Shown here piece after piece: positions 21,024 to 28,866 of a stretch of DNA of 64,000 bases. The position numbers and the translations under genes are program-made. Within the stretch, counting starts at the first letter, position 1; each line of letters begins with the position of its first letter. This DNA comes from Thiotrichaceae bacterium (GTDB lineage: Bacteria; Pseudomonadota; Gammaproteobacteria; Thiotrichales; Thiotrichaceae). The stretch spans positions 1 to 64,000 of the forward strand of contig WFWY01000087.1 of NCBI GenBank assembly GCA_015490895.1, read 5' to 3'. The notes under the pieces are model-generated. The model was not told where the DNA came from and made no database searches. It saw nothing but the letters and a program-made list of their open reading frames with translations.

Positions 21024-21030
21024 TTAAGCG

Positions 21031-21047
21031 ACTGAATCAGAGCCTCC
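21031..21047. repeat. MITE terminal fragment
   Basis: GACTGAATCAGAGCCTCC followed by TTAA repeats the terminal sequence of the neighbouring MITE a few bases after it, suggesting nested or successive insertion at the same TTAA site. Confidence 0.5.
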
Positions 21048-21152
21048 TTAACGATTCCTATAAACTCAGATTATGGTGCTTATGGGACTTGCAGTAGCTT
21101 TTCTATTCTCAGAGACAGCCACCTGGCATCATACCTTCCGGAAGCCCACGAT

Positions 21153-22337
21153 ATGGAACTAAAAAGCTTAACGGGTTTGCGCGGGCTGGCCGCATTGATC
21201 ATTGTTTTCACTCATTGCCAGCAGTTTTTCTTTGTATATGCCACTCAGAATCTTGAGCGTTTCTTTCAGCCTCTGGTCTATCCTGCTAACAAGATAGCGA
21301 TAGCAGTGGTCAAGTTTTTTTATGATGGCGCCTTTGCAGTAATGTTGTTCTGGGTATTGTCGGGCGTGGTTCTTTCTCTGAAGTTCTTCCAGTTATCGCC
21401 TCAGGGCAACAGAAGCGAAATACATGCCTATTTATTCCATGCTGCATTTAAACGCTACTTCAGGCTTGCTATCCCCGCCCTGCTATCTGTTTTAGGTGCC
21501 TACGCCTTAATTCGTAACAACCTGTTTTTCGATAACCAGATAGCGGCATTGTATGCTGGAGAAGGGGGTTGGGAGACATATGCAAACTGGTTAAGGAATA
21601 TTTTCCCTGATACCGGCAGTCTAAGTGATGCCCTGCGCTCCGTTTTTTGGGATACCTTTTTTAACTATAAAAATAGTACGACCTATAACCCCGTACTATG
21701 GACGATGGAAAAAGAGTACATCGGATCAATCATACTCTTTGTTTTTTTACGCTGGTTCGGACATCATCCCTGGCGCAGAATAATCTGCTTGTTCATGATT
21801 CCTGCACTGGTGTTAACCCATCTTACCTGGCTGGCTGCTTTTTTTACCGGTATCCTGATCAGTGATTATTACGTCGTCTATCGATACGATGGATTGCAGC
21901 ATTTAAAAGGACAGCCCGCTATCAACGCAAAAAAGTGTATCAATATGATGCAATCCAGAACCGCTATCTTTATAAGCATTGCCCTATTGATCATACTCAT
22001 CGGGCTGCCAAAATATAACCGTGCCAGTGATATGATACTGGCGGCGGTGGTCGTAATAGTCAGCTTGTTAAGCCTGCCTGTTGATCGCTTCTTATCATCT
22101 CGGGCACTGCTCTGGTTAGGAAAAATATCATTTGGTTTATATTTATCCCACCTGTTGTTGGTCGCCAGCCTGTCTAGCTATATTTATTTACAGTGCATTG
22201 ATGGCTGGGGCTCTAGCCTTTCGGCCTGGGTCGCGACACTCTTGACACTCATACTTGCCTTACCTCTGGGATGGGTATTCTATATTCTGGCTGATAAACC
22301 AGCCATCAGGCTTGGGTATGTCTTAAAACCTTTATGA
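21153..22337 (+). CDS. acyltransferase 3 family membrane protein
   Basis: A 394-residue inner-membrane protein of the acyltransferase 3 (OafA/WecH-like) family, which transfers acyl groups to sugars, lipids or peptides. The N-terminus LKSLTGLRGLAALIIVFTHCQQ contains the family's RG-L-A and catalytic-type His. About ten membrane helices follow, with FGLYLSHLLLVASLSSYIY near the end, typical of the family. The acyl acceptor is unknown. It converges on a PqqD-HprK fusion gene; both could belong to an envelope polysaccharide or peptide-modifying locus, but that is conjecture. Confidence 0.85.
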   Translation: MELKSLTGLRGLAALIIVFTHCQQFFFVYATQNLERFFQPLVYPANKIAIAVVKFFYDGAFAVMLFWVLSGVVLSLKFFQLSPQGNRSEIHAYLFHAAFKRYFRLAIPALLSVLGAYALIRNNLFFDNQIAALYAGEGGWETYANWLRNIFPDTGSLSDALRSVFWDTFFNYKNSTTYNPVLWTMEKEYIGSIILFVFLRWFGHHPWRRIICLFMIPALVLTHLTWLAAFFTGILISDYYVVYRYDGLQHLKGQPAINAKKCINMMQSRTAIFISIALLIILIGLPKYNRASDMILAAVVVIVSLLSLPVDRFLSSRALLWLGKISFGLYLSHLLLVASLSSYIYLQCIDGWGSSLSAWVATLLTLILALPLGWVFYILADKPAIRLGYVLKPL

Positions 22338-22409
22338 ATAAATGCCTTATACTCTATACCCTGGTGAAGTCACGGGTTCAGGTAAATTTTACCTATCGAA
22401 AAATACCAC

Positions 22410-22430
22410 CCACACTGAATCAGGGTCTCC
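22410..22430. repeat. MITE remnant overlapping a stop codon
   Basis: Read on the minus strand, AAGGAGACCCTGATTCAGT is a variant of the MITE terminal repeat GGAGNCTCTGATTAAGT. The TGA inside it is the stop codon of the PqqD-HprK fusion gene. The other end of the element is not recognisable. Confidence 0.5.
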
Positions 22431-23604
22431 TTACGAGTGTTTTTATACACTGAATGGCCCGATCAAGATCACTATATTCCAGTGAAAAACAGTCAATACT
22501 TTTCAACCAGCTGATAAGACTATGAATATTTTTTTTCGTAAAAGGTTTCGCAATCAGACTTTCAGCCTGAATAATCACCTGCAAAGCATCAATGGTCGAC
22601 AGCCATTCAAGTTTTGGAGTTGAGCAGTCAGGGTTATATAGAGGTCTGATAAGACAGTGGGCCCGGAGTGTTGTACCCTTTTTGTAGTAGGTGGGTGGTT
22701 GCAGGTATTTTACCTGCAGGTTATTCCGGCCATAGACTTTCTGCCTTTTCAAGCCGGGGTAATAACTATCCAGCACCTCCCATGAGCCGGATTTAACACA
22801 TAAGCTGACCGGAACGGGAACCAGGGTTTGATCTGTCAACAAAGGGACAACATCATCATTGATATAGGTGAACCCTGACTGGATCAGGCCGGCAATGAGT
22901 GTGGATTTTCCGTTGCCACCTTGAGATGGAAACAAGAGCGTTTTGCCCTCGTATGAGGCTCCTCCTGCATGAAGGATCGCGACCCATTCAGAATGCTGGC
23001 AGGCGAGTTCTGTAATTGCCCTGTGAACCATAACCGGAATATGGGATTGGGAGGTTGCTGTCTCTAGCAGCCTGTCTTTTAGACAAATCAGAAACTGTCC
23101 ATTATTGTCATCAACTATCAATACCTGATACGTTGCTGAACACCCCTCCCCCGGTGCCCTTAAGTGCTGAAAAATACCATTTATATCATTGATAATATCC
23201 TGACTATTAGCGCTAACTTCAACCTGTATCAGGGGTAAATAAATGTTTGTATGGTATCGGTAGGTTCCTGACGCCAGGTTTGGTGTCGTGCTTTCTTCCT
23301 GGTCTGTCTCCTCATATTTTTTGCCTGGAAATACATTTATCCAGTAGTTAATCGTTGACAGCACATCTTGTTCTGCGACTTCAACGGGGATATCAAAAGC
23401 GGAGGCTATCTCTTTACCAATTTCTTCAGCTGGGATAGCAGCTATAACATAGAGTTCCCAAATGATTACAGACAGTTCATTTAAAACATGAATATGATGA
23501 CTCTCCGGAGAAAAAATAATGCCCTGTTCATCAACGGGAAGATAGTCATATCTTTTCAGTGTCTTTCTTGCAATGGACTGCTCAGTTACTTTTGCGGAAC
23601 ACAT
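22420..23604 (-). CDS. PqqD-like domain fused to an HPr-kinase-like P-loop domain
   Basis: A 394-residue protein. Residues about 15-95 resemble PqqD-type peptide-binding domains (YDYLPVDEQGIIFSPESHHIHVLNELSVIIWELY). Residues about 200-394 resemble the HprK serine kinase core: a P-loop in LLFPSQGGNGKSTLIAGLI and the DD pair in FTYINDDVVPLL. Separate PqqD and HprK-like proteins are known from HPr-rel-A loci and some peptide-modification clusters; here they are one chain. A SAM methyltransferase gene lies upstream and overlaps it by 23 bp. The last residues and stop codon derive from a MITE end. No precursor peptide is visible. Confidence 0.75.
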   Translation of the reverse strand: MCSAKVTEQSIARKTLKRYDYLPVDEQGIIFSPESHHIHVLNELSVIIWELYVIAAIPAEEIGKEIASAFDIPVEVAEQDVLSTINYWINVFPGKKYEETDQEESTTPNLASGTYRYHTNIYLPLIQVEVSANSQDIINDINGIFQHLRAPGEGCSATYQVLIVDDNNGQFLICLKDRLLETATSQSHIPVMVHRAITELACQHSEWVAILHAGGASYEGKTLLFPSQGGNGKSTLIAGLIQSGFTYINDDVVPLLTDQTLVPVPVSLCVKSGSWEVLDSYYPGLKRQKVYGRNNLQVKYLQPPTYYKKGTTLRAHCLIRPLYNPDCSTPKLEWLSTIDALQVIIQAESLIAKPFTKKNIHSLISWLKSIDCFSLEYSDLDRAIQCIKTLVRRP

Positions 23605-24268
23605 AAACCGTATCGTTCAGGAATTTAGTGTTAAAGCCATGCCTGTTGGCCAGGCGAATTAGCTTGTTTTCGTCAAATAACATGAACTCTCCAGTAGACA
23701 CACCGTCATTAAAACGCTGCATGGCCATTTTCATAATGGGCCAGTGCTGCTCGAAATTGATCGATGTATTCTTAATATTATGCTGTATTTGCTGCTTGCA
23801 GGAAGCGATATCGTAGTATTGTTTGGGCTCCAGGATAAAAAGGTGCCCGTAAGCAGACAATTTTGTAGAAATATCTTCAAACAATACTTCATAGTCGTTT
23901 AGATCACCTGAAAAACTATACAGTGATCTGCAAAACAGGCAACCATCACTCACCGGAAGCGCCTCGTAAGCTTCCTGAAAGGTTGAATGGATCAAGTGTA
24001 CCTGATCTGCATTTTTTTCCAGAAAGGTGCCTTCTGCGATACGAAACATATCCGGAGATGGCTCCACCATAACCGCGCTGACATCTGCTCTCTCCATGAG
24101 AATTTTGCTTAAAATACTACCTGTCCCTCCTCCTATATCCAGCAATGACGCATTCATGGGAAGTGTGCTTACAACTGTTTTAATAAGTGTATCAATATCT
24201 TCGTTAATTTTGGGACTCGATAAGATATCGATTGTACCCGCATAATCCTTATAGTCTGATGGCTTCAT
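23582..24268 (-). CDS. class I SAM-dependent methyltransferase
   Basis: A 228-residue methyltransferase. Motif I is ASLLDIGGGTGSIL (about residues 40-53); an acidic residue follows the next strand in VSAVMVEPSPDMFRIAE; HLFILEPKQYYDI marks a later strand. The product and substrate are unknown. The 3' end overlaps the start of the PqqD-HprK gene by 23 bp, so the two are surely co-expressed and may act on the same substrate. Its start is 68 bp from the end of folE2, in the same direction. Confidence 0.85.
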   Translation of the reverse strand: MKPSDYKDYAGTIDILSSPKINEDIDTLIKTVVSTLPMNASLLDIGGGTGSILSKILMERADVSAVMVEPSPDMFRIAEGTFLEKNADQVHLIHSTFQEAYEALPVSDGCLFCRSLYSFSGDLNDYEVLFEDISTKLSAYGHLFILEPKQYYDIASCKQQIQHNIKNTSINFEQHWPIMKMAMQRFNDGVSTGEFMLFDENKLIRLANRHGFNTKFLNDTVYVFRKSN

Positions 24269-24336
24269 ATTTTACTAAAAATAAAGATAAGCGTTCATTG
24301 CCGTCAAAGACCAGGGCACTATCACCGGAACAGGAT

Positions 24337-25329
24337 CTAATGTACAGGAAATTCCCTTGGATCATCACGATACCCCCCTTCAATATTCTTGGTGACAACG
24401 GCGACCGCATCATGTGGATGCAAACTTTCCATGTGATTAATACGCACCCAAAAATCCAGCAGGGTTTTATCCTGATCCAGCATGGCAAAAATACGTCTGG
24501 CGGCATCTTCACAGAACATCAGGTTAGCGGCATTCAGACGCGCAAACTCCTGCTCATCTTCACGCTTGACGGCGGCCTGTACCGGTGTTTGCAGTGCAGC
24601 TTCAATTTCATCGACTAATCGTGATATAGGTAGCTCAGTAAGACTTTCATCGAGTTTTACTCGCACTTGCGCCACGCTACGCTGACTGTGCGGAGTAGCG
24701 TTGATCCCTTCTACCGTACCCAGCCAGTCATGCACAGCTTTGGCGTCTACCATGCCATTTTCAGCAAATTGCTTTTGGAAGCCTTTTTGAATCAACTGCC
24801 GGGCAAGGGCTGCTGAACAGGGACAGGTGGATGAATAAGGTACTTGCAAGGTGAGTTCAGTAGAAATCTTGCCTTGCCGAATGGAAGAAATCACTCTGAA
24901 TGGATAACTTTTCCAGCCGGTATTGTCACTAATCAGGGAGCTACGACGTTCAAAAAATGCCAAGCGACATTCCAGATAGGCGCTATCACTCAACCCTTCA
25001 TGTGATTCTACAAAATCGGTGACAATATCGTGCAGCAGTTTGGGAGAGAGCAATCCCATCCCCAATTTTTTATCGACGGTCAAATACAGCCGTGACATAT
25101 GAATGCCCTTGCTTTCCGGATCCAGCAGGTTGACGTAGGCCTGCACCCTGGAAACCATCTGGATTTTCTCACCGCGCCCATTCATCATAAACACGGGAAT
25201 CTCGATATCGCTCATACCCACCCAGTTTAACCGGGCGTTGGGCCCTAAATGGGGCTCATTGGCGATATCTGGCATTGTGCCGTCTTGTATGGCACAGTTA
25301 TTGTCATTGCAGCCTTCGCTTGCACTCAT
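24337..25329 (-). CDS. folE2: GTP cyclohydrolase I type 2 (FolE2)
   Basis: FolE2 makes dihydroneopterin triphosphate from GTP, the first step of folate (and queuosine-type) synthesis, and replaces zinc-dependent FolE. The 330-residue protein has WVGMSDIEIPV, SRVQAYVNLL, KGIHMSRLY and the metal-site region VPYSSTCPCSAALARQ. The start at 25329 has GAGGA six bases upstream; the alternative MPDIANE start has none. A -10-like TATAAT lies at 25385-25390 on the minus strand. No Zur-box-like palindrome is obvious. Probably a monocistronic gene or the head of a transcript into the methyltransferase. Confidence 0.93.
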   Translation of the reverse strand: MSASEGCNDNNCAIQDGTMPDIANEPHLGPNARLNWVGMSDIEIPVFMMNGRGEKIQMVSRVQAYVNLLDPESKGIHMSRLYLTVDKKLGMGLLSPKLLHDIVTDFVESHEGLSDSAYLECRLAFFERRSSLISDNTGWKSYPFRVISSIRQGKISTELTLQVPYSSTCPCSAALARQLIQKGFQKQFAENGMVDAKAVHDWLGTVEGINATPHSQRSVAQVRVKLDESLTELPISRLVDEIEAALQTPVQAAVKREDEQEFARLNAANLMFCEDAARRIFAMLDQDKTLLDFWVRINHMESLHPHDAVAVVTKNIEGGYRDDPREFPVH

Positions 25330-25515
25330 GCTAATTCCTCAGTATTACTCAGGAAACCTCGTACGGATACCCTGGCGAAGGGCGATTATACCTGTCATAA
25401 AACCTTTTACCACTGTCGGGGTATGGCAATTATAGGGCAATTATGAATGCAAGGATCAATGCTCGACCAGTTCAACTCTGTGGCTACCGTCAAAAAAGCA
25501 GGTAAAAGCACATAA

Positions 25516-25545
25516 AGTGTCTGATCAGGTCGTGAGCGACTTTCT
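25516..25545. repeat. MITE remnant downstream of the histidine kinase gene
   Basis: GTCTGATCAGGTCGTGAGCG followed by ACTTTCT resembles the left end of the MITE at 4271 (CTCTGAATAAGTCGTGAGCGG followed by TTTTCT). No matching other end is seen, so this is a decayed fragment. Confidence 0.45.
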
Positions 25546-25567
25546 TTTAAAAGATTATATATGTGCC

Positions 25568-27406
25568 TTAAACCTCACAAGCCTCTTTGCTGTTGTTCCG
25601 GGATTTTTGTATCCAGCTTTTCACCTTGGCAACAAGATTATCCCTGCTCACTGGCTTGGGCAGATAATCATCCATTCCAGTTTCCAGACACTTCTCCCGA
25701 TCCCCTTTCAGGGCGTTGGCTGTCATGGCGATAATGGGTATTGATGGAAGACGGTTTTTATTCTCCCACTCACGAATAAGTCGGGTTGCGGTATAACCAT
25801 CAATGTCCGGCATATGAATGTCCATCAGGATCAGGGTATAGCGTTTCTTTTTAACGGCCTCCACTACCTGCTTTCCATCCACCACATGATGAATACTTAG
25901 GCCTTCATTTTCCAGCATGGTTTTGGCAATCAAGGCGTTGACTTCATTATCTTCAGCCAATAATACCTGTGGTGTCTTTGTCGCCCCGGGAAGCACAACC
26001 GCTGGCTTTTTCTGGACACCCTTGCCTCCGGATCCCCTGACAACTTCAAGCAACATGTTTCGCAAGATAGAAGAACGAATAGGTTTGGTTAGAGTATGCT
26101 GAACACCGGCACGATCCAGCTTTTCCTGCGTGATAGCATACGAAGACAGTAATATCAGCGGGGTAGCATTTAAGCGAGGGTCGTCATTAATCTGTCTGGC
26201 GACACTTAAACCATCCATGACGGGCATAAACCAGTCCAGTAGCACCAGATCAAAGGGCTTACCTTCCTTGTAATGTTCAACCATCAGTTCCAATGCTTCC
26301 TGCCCACTGCTAACCAGTGTCGGCCTGGCACCCCAGGAGTTCAGGTATTCATTGAAGATCTGCCGGTTGGTATTCATATCATCAACTATCAACACCGAGA
26401 GACCATCCAGGTTTTTGGAGTCCGTCGGACGAACCGATTCCGCCACCTTGTCCAGCGTGAGTTCAAACCAGAACAGACTCCCTTTGCCGGGCACACTTTC
26501 AACACCAACCGTGCCACCCATGAGTTCTGTAAACTCCTTAACAATGGTAAGTCCCAGACCCGTACCACCATAACGGCGCGTAATAGAGGCATCCACCTGC
26601 ACAAAGGAATTAAAGACATTTTTTTGCATGTCCTTCGGGATACCAATACCGGTATCTCTGACCTCAAATCGCAGAGTAACGGTGGTTTCATTCTCGAAAC
26701 GCTTTTCAACACGCGTATAAACCTCACCGTGCTCGGTGAATTTTAGTGCATTCCCCACCAGATTAATCAGCATCTGACGGATACGAGAACTATCCCCACG
26801 CACCGTTTGCGGAACATTTCTGGCCACATATGACATCACCTCGACGGGTTTATCCGGTTCTGTCATTGCCATAATACTGTTCACTTCTTCCACTAATTCA
26901 TGCAGTGAAAAACGTGTCATTTCCAGTTCAAATTTGTTGGCACTAATTTTGGAGTAATCCAGAATATTATTAATAATATCCAGCATGGACTCACAGGAAA
27001 CATGTGCTGTTTCGATAAACAGCTTCTGCCGTTCATCCAGGTTTGTCCTCCTGACAACATCCAGCGACCCCAGAATGCCATGGATGGGCGTGCGAATTTC
27101 ATGGCTCATATTGGCCATGAACAGCATTTTCTGTTCGGATTTCTGGATCGCAGAAATCCGCTGCTCAGACTCATCTTTTAACTCTTCATAAAGCGAATGC
27201 ATTTCCTCTGAAGAAACTTCCAGGGAACGTTCAAGCAGCTGTCGTGACTCGGTATCCGCATGGTAGGAACGATTTACAATCGATAAAAACTGTTGCCATG
27301 CCTCCAGGTTTGCAGGTATCGCGTTAAAAGAAAGCCCTCCCTTGTTTAGCTGATTCAATAACCGGTGGTGTGGCGCCTTATTTTTATTCTTATTACTATT
27401 TTTCAT
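25568..27406 (-). CDS. cytoplasmic hybrid histidine kinase with two receiver domains
   Basis: A 612-residue kinase without membrane segments. An N-terminal helical region with a coiled-coil-like stretch (residues about 50-95) leads into HisKA (phospho-acceptor His in MSHEIRTP) and HATPase_c (N box LVGNALKFTE, DTGIGIP, GGTGLGL). Two receivers follow: LSVLIVDDMN...LVLLDWFMPVMDG and VLLAEDNEVN...LILMDIHMPDIDG. It overlaps the upstream FIST gene by 11 bp. In NosP-NahK pairs a FIST protein controls a co-transcribed hybrid kinase, so this one is likely controlled the same way. There is no PAS domain of its own and no HPt or output partner nearby. Confidence 0.92.
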   Translation of the reverse strand: MKNSNKNKNKAPHHRLLNQLNKGGLSFNAIPANLEAWQQFLSIVNRSYHADTESRQLLERSLEVSSEEMHSLYEELKDESEQRISAIQKSEQKMLFMANMSHEIRTPIHGILGSLDVVRRTNLDERQKLFIETAHVSCESMLDIINNILDYSKISANKFELEMTRFSLHELVEEVNSIMAMTEPDKPVEVMSYVARNVPQTVRGDSSRIRQMLINLVGNALKFTEHGEVYTRVEKRFENETTVTLRFEVRDTGIGIPKDMQKNVFNSFVQVDASITRRYGGTGLGLTIVKEFTELMGGTVGVESVPGKGSLFWFELTLDKVAESVRPTDSKNLDGLSVLIVDDMNTNRQIFNEYLNSWGARPTLVSSGQEALELMVEHYKEGKPFDLVLLDWFMPVMDGLSVARQINDDPRLNATPLILLSSYAITQEKLDRAGVQHTLTKPIRSSILRNMLLEVVRGSGGKGVQKKPAVVLPGATKTPQVLLAEDNEVNALIAKTMLENEGLSIHHVVDGKQVVEAVKKKRYTLILMDIHMPDIDGYTATRLIREWENKNRLPSIPIIAMTANALKGDREKCLETGMDDYLPKPVSRDNLVAKVKSWIQKSRNNSKEACEV

Positions 27407-28529
27407 AGATCACCGTTAATGCAAGTGTTTCATTATGTAATGCACACGCCCCCTTGTTTAGCGTTGCAAACTCTCCCGCCGAATAAAATCCGACTTGCTG
27501 TGTACCATCTGGTAATTTCCTCAGCACAGCATCGACTTCCATTTCTACATCCTCGTCCAGTACAAGCAGCCGCCCAATACAACTGGACACAATAGATAGC
27601 ACACCCGGACTATGTGTATAAATGCCGCCCAGACTGTCCACGGCTTCTTCAGCACCCTCAATCAGGTTTTCCAGTGTGCCGTACATCAGCTGTGCACAGG
27701 AACCTGTAGGGATATCCCCAGCAAACGAAATAGACTGGGTCTTTTCATTGATGCCTATTATACTGCGAACAATATTGTCTTCAGGGTTTCCCGACCAAAT
27801 CGACAACGGATATAACAACCCCGACCGGGGCAAGTTATTCGCAGCTTCACCCAGGTATTTTTTATACAGCTGCAAGGCGGGCTTACCATCCAGCTCATAC
27901 AGCACTTCCTGACGGGCTTTGGTCACCTCGCGCCTCACCCCGAACGCCTTCCAGCCACTCCCTTTGGTACTGAGAAGCGCGATGGAATCACCATAGAGTC
28001 CAATGATACTGGCCACATTTGTTTCAGGCTTTCCGTTTTTCAATACCCAGCTTTCCGGATGCTCACCACAATAAGCAGAAAGACCACCCGCGATAACCCG
28101 ATGATGACCAAGAATATGGCTAATCCCCTGTATATACTGACTACCGTTGATGTGAATCCCGTCTGCAAATGTCAGTACCGCAGACAGTGAATCTTCGTGA
28201 ACCTGCTTTGCCAGACTGCGCCCCAGGGTTTCGGCTTCTTCACCCGGTTGCATTTTCTGTGTCGAAAGTCGCAGGCTGGTACTCCAAAACCGTGTTACAG
28301 AAATTACCAGCCCATGTTTGTGGACACTCTCACCCAGTATCACCGCCGGTGTTGAACAGCCCGCAATAATGGAGTCCGGATATTTTTTGATGATCTCCTG
28401 AAAGGGCTCGCTTTTTTTCAAGAATGAAGAATGTCCAAAGACTAGCACCAGTGTCTGCACAGAGTTATAGTCAGGGAGTGGGGCTGACCACCCCTGCCCA
28501 TCAATATAGTGGCTTTGAAATATATCCAT
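27396..28529 (-). CDS. FIST-domain (NosP-like) sensor protein
   Basis: A 377-residue protein with FIST_N (about 25-220; VQTLVLVFGHSSFL, IIAGCSTPAVILGE, HRVIAGGLSAYCGE) followed by FIST_C (about 220-365). FIST proteins were predicted as small-ligand sensors; some, called NosP, bind haem and nitric oxide and inhibit a partner kinase. Here the gene overlaps a hybrid histidine kinase gene by 11 bp, the same arrangement. Haem binding cannot be read from the sequence. The ATG has no good Shine-Dalgarno motif, only an A/T-rich leader. Confidence 0.88.
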   Translation of the reverse strand: MDIFQSHYIDGQGWSAPLPDYNSVQTLVLVFGHSSFLKKSEPFQEIIKKYPDSIIAGCSTPAVILGESVHKHGLVISVTRFWSTSLRLSTQKMQPGEEAETLGRSLAKQVHEDSLSAVLTFADGIHINGSQYIQGISHILGHHRVIAGGLSAYCGEHPESWVLKNGKPETNVASIIGLYGDSIALLSTKGSGWKAFGVRREVTKARQEVLYELDGKPALQLYKKYLGEAANNLPRSGLLYPLSIWSGNPEDNIVRSIIGINEKTQSISFAGDIPTGSCAQLMYGTLENLIEGAEEAVDSLGGIYTHSPGVLSIVSSCIGRLLVLDEDVEMEVDAVLRKLPDGTQQVGFYSAGEFATLNKGACALHNETLALTVIYEK

Positions 28530-28866
28530 TTTTTTTATTATTATTAAGTGAGATCGCTTATTTTCAATCAGTCTATCATATGATTAATTTTTAAACATTC
28601 CCGTTTATCTGAAAGCGGTACCATTATGCACCCTGCATCTTCCTCGAAACGACATCCTCTTTCTCCCGGTTATCGGTAACTTCTGTACAGTACTCTCCAG
28701 TTTGTGTAATATTTGCACTGCAACATAGCAACCCTAAGGGGCCAGAGGCTCCCTAACAACAATAAAATCATAACAAGAACAACCCAAGGTCAAGTAGCCC
28801 ACAAACCCTACTATCGCCAAATACTAATAATAAATTCAGACATGTTAGATCTGAAATTGGGGAGAT
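28530..28866. other. 337-bp divergent promoter region
   Basis: The region lies between the FIST gene and a secreted glycosidase-like gene on opposite strands, so it must hold both promoters. I see no gene, FNR box or riboswitch. A small hairpin (arms TTCAGA 28835-28840, TCTGAA 28850-28855) lies just ahead of the ribosome binding site of the right-hand gene. Confidence 0.5.

Larger units (their letters stand above)
20657..21152. other. 496-bp intergenic stretch with a hairpin and nested repeats
   Basis: Next to ubiD a hairpin has arms CCCGCCA (20754-20760) and TGGCGGG (20783-20789), without a T-run. Copies of degenerate repeat 2 point towards each other at about 20818-20837 and 21103-21120, enclosing a complete MITE at 20864-21023 and a further terminal fragment at about 21031-21047. 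I find no gene here. The promoters of ubiD (left) and the acyltransferase (right) must lie in or around these repeats. Confidence 0.6.

Noticed and set aside
28729-28760. GGCCAGAGGCTCCCTAAC as a MITE fragment
   Set aside because: Only eight bases match the terminal repeat; too weak to support.
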